Assembly: GCF_000006405.1 (NCBI RefSeq)
Contig: NW_003216498.1
Location: 1,127,004-1,191,003, forward strand
Direction: 5' to 3'
DNA from: Perkinsus marinus ATCC 50983
Taxonomy: Eukaryota; Perkinsozoa; Perkinsida; Perkinsidae
DNA: 64,000 nt
Shown here: piece by piece, positions 48,424 to 59,749 of the stretch
How positions within the stretch are numbered: position 1 is the first letter of the stretch
Layout: each line of letters opens with the position of its first letter
Translations under genes and position numbers: made by a program
The notes under the pieces: model-generated
Told to the model about the DNA's origin: nothing
The model's database searches: none
Seen by the model: the letters and a program-made list of their open reading frames with translations, nothing else

Positions 48424-48967
48424 TATTGTGAACTAAGGCATGCATGATTCGTCATTCAGTTACGATAAGGATACCTCGCCGCCAGGCCGTATTAACTCGC
48501 CTACTCGCAAACAGACAGGAGGAGGAGAGTCAAAGAAGACGAAATGAGAGCACACAGTGCTGTTGATGAGTTAGTTTTCTCAGTAGTGCTGCTTTTAGTC
48601 ACGCTACACTATCACAGGTGTGTTTTGTTGGTTAACGTTTGAATAATACGAGTAAAGGTGTGCTGAATGGAGCCTGTTATCACACGGACTCATAGATGCT
48701 ACTGCAACACTCCTCATTGCAGTACAGTCACTGTGTGCTCGTTCTATTTACAAGTCAACTAGTTGGTCTATAAGAAGTTGCAGGACTTATAATAGGATTT
48801 AGCTCATTGCGGATATGACGCCCCTATCATGTACAGGGGTGAGAACCAGTAACTCAACGGCCGCCCAGTATCATCTTAATGGGTGTTCGATAAGCATTGG
48901 GATTGGTAACGTTCCAATTCGAGACTCGGATGACGTGTTATATGCTCTTCTAGTTGGATAGATTAAT
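48424..48967. other. Intergenic region, nothing firm
   Basis: Between OST48 and the carboxypeptidase, same strand. Short open pieces occur (for example after ATGACGCCCCTATC near 48817) that might be an upstream exon of the carboxypeptidase, but no join is convincing. No repeat or RNA gene recognised. Confidence 0.35.
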
Positions 48968-51866
48968 ATGTCAATCGGCGATTCACCCAAGATCCGTGAC
49001 GTCACGATCGGCACGCTCACATTCTCATCCGATTTTGACTCGGGCAATACCTGTACTGTGGACTATGACACAGTATCCAACACGTAGAGCAATCCATACT
49101 TCAGGCCTTACCTCTCACAGATGAAAGTAGGTATAATATTTGGATAGCTCACGACTGTGATGGTACACAATACGAAAGCCCATTCAAAACGTGGTTCTAT
49201 TTCTGTGGGTCTACAATATGGCATGTTTCATCGAATGCTTCCTCGTACTGCAGGTGTACGAGGATTAATTAAGGATCAGAAGATCACCCTGTCTATAAGT
49301 GAGTGAAACTATATGAGCTCATTTTATGTGAGTCATCCGAGGCCAATAACTGCTTAGGCTATCACCAATGCATTGGAGGGAAGAGTGTGTCCTCAGATAA
49401 CATGGGCAAACAACGGAAGCTGTTCAATGTCCACAGACTACGCCCAGTAACACGAGTCCTCCCAGACGATCCACAATGGAAGAGGATTCAGGGCCGGCAC
49501 CGACGCTGCTGTATTCTATCATGCAAGGGTCTTCCACTCTCTGCCCTCCAATTATTTGTGATGCTTCAACAACATCTCAGGACGAACTAAAAAGGATAGA
49601 ACATATGAACTGAGATGGTCCTACAGGCATGAGTAACTTCATGGGAGGGTAGCTGATAAACACTTGATGTGATGATAGAGCTGAGGAGCCTAGTTCCCCT
49701 CTACTCGGCTCCGACAAGAGCATCCCCTACTGTTAGAGTCACCACCACCACCGCAGCCGTTTGAGCAGCTTATGGGACTGCGAGACTTTCTCCAGGCACA
49801 CTCCAGAGTCCACTGTATATTTTGCTATGTGCTACCCTTTCGGTTACGAAGACCTGCAACTCTATCTTCAAGAGCTCGAGGATATATGTCGTGGTAGGCA
49901 ACGAGCCATCGCGCCACATTTAGTGTGGCCTACTAAGTGTATCGGGTATGGGTTTATGCTCAGCACCCCGGAGACCATCTGCACCATTACCTAGTATCAT
50001 CAACGGGATATCGCTCTCGTCGCCTCCCAGTAGTCCGTCAGAAATTCTACGTCTCGGCCACGATGTATGCTTCTCACGCGAGCTTCTCACAAGGAGCCTG
50101 CACGGACGTAAGAGGGTATAATCATACAGCATCATCACTTGATGACCGTCGTGTGGCACAACATACGATTTGGATAGCCGCCACAATGTAGGTAGAGTAG
50201 ATGTCCTCACCATAACTTCAAGCTCCAATGAAATTGACAATCAACAAGGGCCTTCCTATCCCTCGACGAAGCCAGTGATATTGCTGACAGCTAGAGTCCA
50301 TCCTGGAGAGACACCTGGACAGTTTGCTTTGCTTGGAGCACTCAATTTCGTAAGTGGCTAGATATCATTCATCACCCCTCCCTCGCTGTATGTTCATCAT
50401 CCTGGACTCACCGTTATCCCAATTATCTGTTGTGAGGCCCTATCAGACGATCCTCGAGCAGTAGCGCTTCGATACCATTACGACTTGAAGTTCGTGCCAA
50501 TGATAAACCCTGATGGAGTGTATATGGGCAATTACCGAACCAACAGTCGTGGCCTTAACTTGAATAGGTAAGCATATTCTCCACACTACTAGATAACTCC
50601 TATTAGGTTCTACCATAATCCCGGGCCTGAGCATGAAGCAGTGAGCTCCACGACGGGTTGTTGTAGCTCAATCGACTCACGATAGCCTGATCTAGGTTAT
50701 GGCGATTGTTGACCTTGCACGAATCTATGCCAAGAGGGGTATGCTTGAACTATACGTCGATATGCATGGGCATGCCAATAAGACCGGATGCTTCCTGTAA
50801 GAAGAGATCTTCTATCAGCATTCCGATATGTGTAAGTCACGAACTTTCTAGGTTCGGCAATGCGTTGAAGTCTAGCCTTCACAATGCATGGAATATGGCT
50901 TTCGCGCGCCTCATGGCGATCAATTCACCATATTTCGACATAGATAAATGTGAAGGGAGCTTGGGGGCATTCCGGAACATTTTGTAGCAGGCGACTTCAG
51001 TGCGAAGAATATGTCAAGGAGGGATAAGCTCCCATCGCGAAGAGCCGCCGCAGAAGACCTCGGAGGTCAATCTTTCCCGATCAGCCCACGCCAACACGAG
51101 TAACGGGAATGAATCAGGTGTCGAGGGGCAAAGTGATGACCCAGTAGATGATAGGAAAGACAAGGAGGAGGAGGTCGATGGAACAGCAGTGTCGAAGGAA
51201 GGATGCAGTCGCGTGGCTATCCATAGGATGACAGGAATAGTCCACTCATATACTCTGGAGTGTAGCTATGCTCGCCCTGCTAGTGTATTGCACTATGCCA
51301 CACTATCAGAAAGGATCGGTCCTCCTCAGAGTCGATCAATTCCTCCCATCAGGAATGCAGCTGAAGGGGTACACATCCACAATGGTGGATGCTTGACGAA
51401 CAAGGCAGCAGTCGTGAATGGATTCGAACCACAACATTGGGCACAGAGTGGCGAGGCCCTGCTGGTCAGTGTATTCAACATAGTCAAGGCTGGCATCGCT
51501 AACATCAGCTAACTTGACACTCTACATCTAGCAGCTGCCCATTATCAGGTCTCGGCCCTCGACCTCTTCCAGCATAATTGTTGGACACGTGTTGTGAATA
51601 CACCACACACAACAGTAGCCTGAAGCCACCTTTTTGCAGGCTGTCCCTAACGAGACAGGTAACCAACATCTTGCGTAGTCTGTTACCACGGAACGCTGAT
51701 TATGATCAATTCAATGCCCAACCTATTGAGGGTAGTGGATATGCGCCGCAAACCGGCTAATATGTCGATGCTCAGTGTCGCCTGGGATAACACTCAAGCA
51801 ACTCCCTTCATTCGAGGAGGTCGACTCGTACACAAAGCGGGGGTCTCCAAAGTGTTGTTGTTGTAA
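48968..51866 (+). CDS. Cytosolic carboxypeptidase, CCP5/AGBL5 type (M14 metalloprotease, multi-exon)
   Basis: Tubulin deglutamylase; CCP5 removes branch-point glutamates. The start at 48968 reads [15 protein letters not shown], then the N-domain [27 protein letters not shown] and [46 protein letters not shown] and [10 protein letters not shown] follow the CCP5 order. The catalytic domain has [18 protein letters not shown] (zinc His and Glu), [20 protein letters not shown] with GLNLNR, and [14 protein letters not shown] (zinc His). It continues with [19 protein letters not shown] and [20 protein letters not shown], with the catalytic Glu in YTLECSY. The C-terminus [18 protein letters not shown] also aligns with CCP5. 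An insert of about 50 acidic/Ser-rich residues (51090-51200) interrupts the catalytic domain. The last exon ends GVSKVLLL with TAA at 51864-51866. Confidence 0.9.
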
Positions 51867-53076
51867 AAGTCTCAAATCTGCCACTTCGTACACGGAGCGA
51901 GTACGAGATAAACATCACCGATCGGAGAATTGGTCACCGTCAGACCACACCTATGCAGATCATCGAGGCAAAGGAGAGTATCGGATCTCTACAAGCAGGA
52001 TGTCACATCAGGGGCAAGATATTAGACCCTTCTAGGCACACTCGGTGAGTCGTGGCAGTTGCTTAAGGGACTCCATTTTAACGGTTCGAGGAAAACGGCT
52101 CTTCGGAGGAGATACCCAATCTCGGAACCTCAACGGGTATGGATGGGAACGAGCAGCGCCAAGAACCTCAAAACCGATGAGGCGTCCGAAATACTCGATT
52201 TAACAGTTTCCAACAGTAGTTATGTTGTTGTGGCCCTCCCAAACCTGACTCTTACCGTCAGGTCGGAGTACAAAATGAATTCTCCATGTCTCGATGTATA
52301 TTTGGATTCTCACTGTTAGCTGCGACGTTTGTTGCGTGGGCGAGTAATAACCCATAGAACCCAACAGCGCTCCCACAACATATTTCACATGTGTATACAT
52401 TCCATCACTCATGTAGCTTACAATAGTTGTCGTTTGTTATGACCTTCGACTCGTGCACTCATCGGCTTAAGAGTTGTTCTACCGGGCAACTTCATCTCGT
52501 AGACCGTGCAACTCAGATTAGTGAATAGTCACTCAGACACGCAACATCATTCAGACTTGAGAAACAGGTATAACATCAGGCGAGAAATCACATATCCATC
52601 GCAACTGCGTTGTCACGTGATATATTCATCGGGTGGACCTCCGTTCTCCTTGAAAAGAGCAGACTTATCATTTTGCGAATCTTATTTTTCAAGGTCACAA
52701 TTCTACATTTAATTAACTGCGACGATAACTTCGAGATCGTGGATCAAGTGTCATCGTATTTTCCGTTGTGATCGACTACCGTCAGTTCAAATGAATAGTT
52801 GTATACAACTCTACGATTGGTGCCTTCCAAACACCCCCTCAAAATCGCACCAGCGACATAAGTTCCCCTCTACAAGAATGAATACAGAAGTACTAGTAAC
52901 AGACGCTAGTAGTAGCACGGCATCAACAGTGGTAAATACCCAGTAATACTTAACAACACAATACATCAAATCCGTTTCCAAGTCTCCTCCTAGTCCATCA
53001 AAGTGTCTCCTCCTCCTTATCAAGTGAGTGTAGTTGTGATGTGTTACACAACTATATTGCCGTCATCATCATCAAC
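51867..53076. other. Region without a confident gene
   Basis: Short open frames on both strands, none with family motifs or convincing splice joins. It serves as the 3' flank of the carboxypeptidase (plus) and of eL33 (minus), so the two genes converge here. Confidence 0.4.
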
Positions 53077-53633
53077 TTAGACGCGAGAGGGGTAGAGCAT
53101 GACACGGACCATAGAGCCGTAGGCCTTAGGAGGGAGGTTCTTCTTGAAGTTGCAACGAACGGTGCCAGCGTTACCGTGAGCGCGCATAACCTTGCCCCAC
53201 ATGCACTGAAAGGAATATCGTAATGATATCAAAGCAAGTAGCTCCGCAAGTGGCGATCTTGAATTCCGAAGCCGTTACCGAAAACTGAACCACCCTGTGA
53301 TTACTCGGAACTTGGAACCGTTCTTGACTGTATTAGTCTTGAAAACGTAGGCGATGCGCTTGCCGAGGTAGAAATCGACATCCTCAGTGCAGTGAACACC
53401 CTCGATCTTCACAAGAGCCTGGTTCATGTGAGTGTTGCACTAAAAGAAACAACATCAAAATTACTGTAATGACGATTCCAAAGAATGTGGACAGACATCC
53501 AAGTCGCACAAGTATCTCTACGAGTCTATATTACCTTGGAACGCTTGGGTCCCATGAGCACACCCTTGGAGTAAAGGCGTACGGGCTGCTTGGTGCGGCG
53601 GCCACCCTTTGCTTGGAAACGCTTCTCGGGCAT
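53077..53633 (-). CDS. RPL35A: Ribosomal protein eL33 (RPL35A), three exons
   Basis: Large-subunit cytosolic ribosomal protein. Exon 1 reads [20 protein letters not shown]...[11 protein letters not shown]. Exon 2 reads [40 protein letters not shown] and NGSKFR. Exon 3 reads [20 protein letters not shown] and [20 protein letters not shown], with stop TAA at 53079-53077. The LVKIEGV, FYLGKRxAYV, WGKVxRAHGN and RVMLYPSR blocks are diagnostic. Both introns are GT-AG and end in TTTAG or TTTCAG. About 13 extra basic residues precede the usual start. It shares a 118-bp intergenic region with the divergent hypothetical gene at 53752, and an upstream motif with RPL9. Confidence 0.95.
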
Positions 53634-53689
53634 TGTTGGAGACTCGATAGAACTCTACTGACACCACGCTACCAGGGCTGATCGATTGC

Positions 53690-53712
53690 CGGGCGAGCGA
53701 GATTTTGACGCA
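53690..53712 (-). promoter_or_regulatory. Shared ribosomal-protein promoter motif, copy 1
   Basis: CGGGCGAGCGAGATTTTGACGCA, 57 bp upstream of the eL33 start, with CTGATCGATTGC next to it. The same block occurs upstream of RPL9 at 56750-56770. Length and position suggest a core promoter element, but no experiment supports it here. Confidence 0.6.
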
Positions 53713-53751
53713 AAGTGATGTCGCCTTCATCATTAGTCCGTCAGCCCCTTT

Positions 53752-54876
53752 ATGGAGGCCACAACTACTGAAACGCCTGACGGGGTGTTGGATGAGGAAG
53801 CGATAATGCATAGCATGAGCGATGTGATGGTGGGACAGATCATTAATCGTGTTGCCCACTCCCTTGAGTATACCACACCATATACCATCCTACACCATGA
53901 AACTGAGACACCCTGCAATACAACACTACTTGATGACGAGGACGATTACATCAAGGAGGGGAAGCCCAACCGAATGGCACTGGATGACTATCATCAGTAC
54001 CATAGTATACCTGGCTATGATGGGATCACACAAAGGATTGGACAGCAGTCGAGTAGTACTGATCTCCTAACACATGAGGATACAATGAAGGAAAGAGCCA
54101 TCAGGCCAAAGCATGGTGAGTTACACACTATGGTGAGGGCGACCTTAGCAATAGTGTCCCCTTAATCAGAGAGGAGTAACCACAACTCTGCTGCCATACG
54201 ACACCATCGGCCACTACACTTGATGCATTCAAGGGAGTTAGGCGATACCGCATCGAATGGAGATACCAGAGGCTATAAAGATACCTTTGCATCGACGAAG
54301 ATGTTAACTATAGCACGTATACGTGCATATCGACAGAGGGAAGCATCAAACCCTCCTCCAGGGTTTGATGACGGTTTCGAGTCGTCATGCAATCGTCCTG
54401 ATCCAACAACAGAACGAAGGGTAGTAGTTATTGACGGAGTTACTGATCTATTTATAATGACACTAATCTCAGTTGGCTGCTGTCCGTAAAGCTAACCAAT
54501 ACATTAGCCGCGGGATACATCGAGAGCTAGCTATGAAGAGGAGGCATGCAACGAAACAAGAAAAGCAGGAGGAGACATGTGAGCACAGTAGTAGTATTAT
54601 TATTAAGGATACATGATCAGCATCCTCATACGGTGGGAATGTGTAATGGTTGAGGTTGGTCCTCATAGGTAACGAGGTCAAAATACAGTACATGAGCCCA
54701 GCTGAGATAGCCAATAATAACAGGTAGTGGATGAGAGTATTGATGATGCATTGAATGTATCATATAGATACGTCAACCTTGCCCGAACTAAGATAGCAAC
54801 TCTATCACGGCTTACCAAAAGCATACTCGATAACAATGGGAACTCTGATAGCGAGGATAACTCTACATATAAATGA
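53752..54876 (+). CDS. Hypothetical hydrophilic protein (multi-exon)
   Basis: Not recognised. It starts MEATTTETPDGVLDEEAIMH at 53752, divergent from eL33. Exon 1 runs to about 54120 (...RPKHGELHTM). The next exons give GDTRGYKDTFASTKMLTIAR with IRAYRQREASNPPPGFDDGF, then AVRKANQYISRGIHRELAMK and RRHATKQEKQEE, then VKIQYMSPAEIANNN. The last exon, VDESIDDALNVSYRYVNLAR plus TKIATLSRLTKSILDNN, ends at TGA 54876. Basic and acidic helices alternate; the C-terminal half looks coiled-coil and resembles a SNARE- or syntaxin-like helix only loosely. No membrane anchor is seen at the end. Confidence 0.45.
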
Positions 54877-54949
54877 TGGAAGTATAATTCCACTACCAAT
54901 CACGCATATTGATACTGAGTAATTGATGTTCTACATGGAGACTGTTGAT

Positions 54950-55230
54950 GATCTGTTGAGTACTGATTGATCAATGATTACTGAAAACTGGTAGAAGATA
55001 GAAGGGAAATCCCATTAGTGGTGTGTACGTACCAAGATGAGTTGTTGGCTCACTTCCTCTCTAGCTTCACTGTCACTACTGTCGCCACCACACCTTGCAT
55101 TCTCTGTGGTATGCTCATTTCCCTTTGATGTCAGGTTCCGCTAATCATCAGCGGCTCACCGCGGAGCTCTACTATCGCTCTTTCCTGTTCGGTGTTGCCA
55201 TCGCTGCCGGTACCCTTTTGCCCACAGCAT
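54950..55230 (+). CDS. Possible small membrane protein exons
   Basis: Plus-strand pieces DELLAHFLSSFTVTTVATTP near 55035-55105 and GSANHQRLTAELYYRSFLFG followed by VAIAAGTLLPTA and a stop near 55232. Separated by a candidate 26-nt intron. A C-terminal hydrophobic helix is visible. No ATG in frame could be fixed and the family is unknown. Confidence 0.25.
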
Positions 55231-55429
55231 AATGAGCATCGAGGGTATAACATCACAGTAGTGGTCTAGTTGGACCATCGACTCATGATCCATCCCTAGC
55301 TATATACAGAACAAAAGTTGCAGAAAGCAAACGGATGGTGTAGATCTCCTATTAACCTCGAGCATCCACCACAAAGTAACGCACTGTCACATATAGCAGC
55401 GGAAGAGTCCAATACAGAGCTAGTTAGAT

Positions 55430-55820
55430 GACTGCTGGTAGAGTCCTAACTCTCACATAGCTACTGTGTCGTGTTGGAGCCAAGCTCTATGGCCAGCCTG
55501 AATATCATCGGAACAAGCAGCGCCTCAAGCATACCGTGGCGAGGCCTCCCTTCCGTATCAGCACAATCTCGTATAGATGCTCGTGGCAGATATTCGAGCT
55601 ATCGGTGGCAGTGGAAGAGCGATTATTGGTAGTGGAAAGAGGAGGGTTATTATGAAGAGTGATGCTATAAGGGACAGAGTATACAATATTTATAGCTCGT
55701 CCACATCTCTACACTTCTTCCCAATTGATGATACTAGTAACAAAAGACAGAGTTTTGTTGGCAGAAGCTCTCCTCCTCCGACGCTGGTGGCGAGACATTA
55801 TCCACAGCAGAGATGTTGTT
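55430..55820 (+). CDS. Possible hypothetical protein exons
   Basis: The plus strand near 55470-55575 reads VGAKLYGQPEYHRNKQRLKH followed by TVARPPFRISTIS, a basic, codon-like stretch. Neighbouring stretches (ARGRYSSYRWQ) may be further exons. The basic character recalls mitochondrial or ribosome-associated proteins, but I cannot name a family. It ends just before the 3' end of RPL9 on the opposite strand. Confidence 0.25.
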
Positions 55821-55866
55821 GATTGAATAGCAGTACTACTGCTATTCTTCAAGTCATTGCTACTGT

Positions 55867-56682
55867 TTACTCCTCCAATTGGTCAATCACACCAGACTCA
55901 GTCACGTAGATACCATCCAAGAACTTACGGATATCCTTGTGGCGTACGAGAGTCGATTGGTGGATGAGAGCGGCTGAAAAAAGGGAATAGGTATAGAGCT
56001 ATCATCGACCGATGAACTCTGTGCTATTATGATTATTATTACCAGAGCGGGAGACAAGCTCCAAGTCGGCACCCTCAACAATGACCTCATCCTTAACATC
56101 ATCGGATTTCCTCACGGAGACACCGGGCATCATGTCAACAGTACGTACAACCTTCTCACCCAAGAAGTTACGGATCTCGATAGTGGAACCGTTGTTGGTG
56201 ATGTTGGAGTTGATAGGGAAATGTGCGTACACGAAACGGAGCTTGTACTGGTATCTCTGAGTAGATAATCGATAGTGAAAGGGGATCAGCAGTACACCAC
56301 AGTTGTTCTTACCTGACGGACACCGGTGATCATGTTCTCGATATGAGAGCAAACAGTGCGGATGCAAGCCTTGTTCTTGGTAAGACCGAACCACATCTCG
56401 ACAGTGATCTTCCTGCCATCCTCGACAAGCTTCATGTCAACAGGGATATGACGGAAAGTTCGCTCGAGCTTGCCGTACTTGCCCGAGACAACGATATGAC
56501 GGGACTTAAGAGTCACCTTGACTGAAAAGAAGAAACCGGTACAGTGATTACAGAGGGCGACTACAACAGTAGAGGACTCACAAGTACTCCTATCATAATA
56601 ATAACCAGAGCTCTCATACTACCCAGCCCATATTACCATCCTCAGGAATCTGAATGTCGATCTGAGAGTGGATAGTCTTCAT
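55867..56682 (-). CDS. RPL9: Ribosomal protein uL6 (RPL9), four exons
   Basis: Large-subunit cytosolic ribosomal protein. Exon 1 is short: [16 protein letters not shown]. Exon 2 reads [40 protein letters not shown] and [18 protein letters not shown]. Exon 3 reads [40 protein letters not shown] and [10 protein letters not shown]. Exon 4 reads [20 protein letters not shown] and [13 protein letters not shown], stop at 55869-55867. Splices are clear: intron 2 is GTAAGAACAACTG...TACTCAG, intron 3 ends TTTTTTCAG. Total about 190 residues, the normal length. Confidence 0.96.
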
Positions 56683-56749
56683 GAGGCTTCTGTACCAACG
56701 CGGCTTCGGGCGCCTGATGGGGGATTTACGACATCTAATCGATCAGCTA

Positions 56750-56770
56750 CGGGCGAGCGAGATTTACGCA
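56750..56770 (-). promoter_or_regulatory. Shared ribosomal-protein promoter motif, copy 2
   Basis: CGGGCGAGCGAGATTTACGCA, 68 bp upstream of the RPL9 start. It matches the eL33 copy over 21 of 23 positions, with a 2-nt gap in ATTT(TG)ACGCA. ATCGATCAG lies adjacent, as near copy 1. Confidence 0.6.
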
Positions 56771-57208
56771 GGCAAAAATTTTTCAGGTGCATCAAGATTG
56801 GGCTACGTTGATCAGTGGCAATATGTCGTCGAGCAATCTACTATGATCGTACCATGATGAGCACCAATCGGGAGTTGAGTTCAATGACGTCGACTTCAGT
56901 CATTGACTCAGCGACCCACTGACAATGAGTCTGAAGTAACGTTGGTATAAGTGCGATAGTAGAATCATGTCGTCAGGGCACGATATTATTGTTGAACATA
57001 TATTTAATGGATATGATCTACTTGTCCATTAGATGCCTTCGAATTCCTTCCAATCGGACTAACACAACTCGATGGGACCCGAAAGTGAAGTCATTTCGAT
57101 GATGATGGTGACACAAATTGCTACGATATGTTGTAGAGGGTCAACACAGGGAAGAAAGCGGCAGCGAAGAATCAAGAGGTATCCATAGTAGTGAGTCCCT
57201 ACGACGGA
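56771..57208. other. Intergenic region upstream of RPL9
   Basis: Lies between the RPL9 promoter motif and the 3' end of the next minus-strand gene. AAAAATTTTT just beyond the motif is the only AT-rich tract. No coding frame or RNA gene recognised. Confidence 0.4.
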
Positions 57209-59698
57209 TCACGACCGCTTACTCTTGGACGATTTACCAGGAGATCGTGCCTTACTCGGTGATGACGCTGCATGATGTCGGCGGCTCACATTATCAGTGT
57301 TATCGGATACTCGACGATTTGTGACTTTACCGTTGCCACTATCATTATTATCATCGTGTTGATGATGCTTCACGGGTCGAGGCTCGGATACTGTTCCAAG
57401 CATACTCAAGGAACGAGATCTACGCATCCCACTAGGACGCCCAGGATAACATGGCATGAACGCTCGTGACCAAGCCTTCTTAGCTGAGCAACAACAACAC
57501 GCAAACTTCATAGTAGGATTATTATTATGATAATAGGCTTCTTACCAAGACGGAAAGGACTGAGCACGACGTCACGCTTGCGCATCTTCACCTTACGAGT
57601 AACCAGAACCTATCGTATACACAGATCGCCGTACGATCAAGGATGTGACGCGAATACTAGGTGTAACACAATTCATCTACAACTAAATGGAAGCGTAGAC
57701 GCCTTCTTGAAGACGTCAGACATGAGTTCGAGGATACAAGTGAAGGGATAAGCACCGTCACCATGGATACATTACCTTATCAGTCTTGCCATTGTCCCCT
57801 TTCTTGTCAATAACATCTACAACTTCCACAACCGATACAACCTCATTTGATGATGAGGAGGAGGAGCCACTACCATCCTCCCATCTGAAGTAGTAGTAGC
57901 ATCCTCATCGAGAGAGTTGAAAAGAGCAGCATAACACACAAGCTAATTCTTACGAGTATGAGTGACAACTGACAAATTCCATACTATCAGTGGAACTTGA
58001 CATACGCTTCGTCAGACTGAGTACTCCTGTTGACTCATCAGGCACGATATAATCTGCCCACACTGGGGAGAGGCATCTAATGGCAAATATAACGGTTATA
58101 GACGAAGGACTGACTTCTCCACCTGTGCGCTATAAGCACGTCCATAAAATAGTCATCTTCTTGATCCTTGATGATAACATGGATAGGTTGATGACCAGTG
58201 AACGTACACAAGGACGTACCTAATAGTAACGACTATATAGTTGACGATATGTTATACAACTCAATTACAATCCTTACCACTGACAACGGGTAGGTTGCGT
58301 AAATCCCAAGTCACAAAGTCTATGTACCTGATACAGACACACTCACGTGGTAGCCCTGTAGACTACAACGACAACGATGAGAATATCATTACATCGAATA
58401 ATAGCAAAAAGTATAGATATGCTCGGTGTCAAACAAGTAGTCATGGGTCACTTTGCCTGAGATAAGAGGAGATTCCCGACGGTCTATTCATAGGAAATCA
58501 TAGTTAGTACCTGTGAGGGCTTTGTCGGCAGTGATATCGGGAAGCTGATTAGGAGGTGTGTCCAAGTCCGATACAATACACTGAGTGAAACATGTCATCA
58601 CGGTGTGGTGGATACAACAGGAGATGATCAGGGCTCACTGTATCGGCACTGACTAGAGGAAAGGTGAAAAAAGTATTCCTCGATGGATCAGAGTTGGGGT
58701 AGTTTGCTGAGGTGGAGCAATAATCAGATTACCATCACGAGACTCTGTTCTAGTACTCAACAACATAGTCCCTCTAGCAGCTGCCAAGCGTGTGGCGATT
58801 GATAGAACGAGACGTATCCCTGACATGGATATGCCATATACCATGTACCAACAGGCTATGTACACGTAAGTGATATTATTACCAGACTTCGCAACGAATC
58901 CCAGCTCGGGGAGAGGCTGTGTTGCCTCTATTCCAAAAAACAATGCCGAGCCTAACAATGGAATATAGAACTGAGCAACTGTTAGGTTAATCGGGTATTG
59001 GGCAAACACCGCCATCACTGCTACGACTTCCCCACTACTTGGCTTTATCTTGAACCGTCCTTGCCATCGGAGCTCCCAACGTCTAAGCAGGCGTATATGA
59101 CAGCAAGTATAGGGGAGTTATGTTGCTCACCTCCGCTTCTTACCCATATACCCATAATAGGGGAAAGGACTATTTGGGTCAGGAGGACGATGTATCACAA
59201 CCTAGCAGGATAACAACATGTTCTACATCACCTTAAGCAGCAACATGACACTACGATGCGTCCTTCAAATGCATCGCTGCTGATTGGAAAGCTCTCCGTA
59301 GCATCGATAGCTGAGACGACAGCCGAATAACCTCAACCCAAAGAGGATAGAAGTAAGGGGAGAAGGAGACGACGCAAGAGTAGGCATTTTGATGGTACTT
59401 ACGGATCCGTGACTCCTGAGGAGGAAGTTCAGAAGGCTCTGTATCCCGTTTAGTAGACATGAGGTCATACCTGATACGTAGTCTCCGGGAAAGTGGCATG
59501 TTAGTGTGGTGCTTACATAGCTGCATAGGGAGTAAAGGCAGGATCTCCCTGTGGGAAGTTAGGCCGTGATGAATGTTGAGGGCAGCCAACAGATTGGAGT
59601 TGTGTGTCGGGGCTCGTGGCCTCACCCTCGGCAATAACGGCAGGGTCGGGAGGATGGTCAGCTGGGGGCTCTGGGGTCGATAAGGTAGGAGTTGACAT
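57209..59698 (-). CDS. Hypothetical protein, possibly DUF1769-like (multi-exon)
   Basis: Start at MSTPTLSTPEPPADHPPDPA (59698), a Pro-rich leader. Exons then read YDLMSTKRDTEPSELPPQES, AIDATESFPISSDAFEGRIV, LGSALFFGIEATQPLPELGF, THDYLFDTEHIYTFCYYSMY, IDFVTWDLRNLP, EVVSVVEVVDVIDKKGDNGK and VLVTRKVKMRKRDVVLSPFR. The C-terminal exon (57495-57209) is basic and Ser-rich, ending SPGKSSKSKRS. The order of a phospho-acceptor-like FEG strand, a GxELP-like strand and a HIYTFCYYSMYIDFxxW block resembles what I recall of fungal DUF1769 proteins, whose function is unknown. Introns 40-100 nt. A related copy lies immediately upstream. Confidence 0.45.
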
Positions 59699-59749
59699 TA
59701 GGACTCCTAGTGATAATGAAAGTTGACAACGACTTCAACTCAGAGCGCA

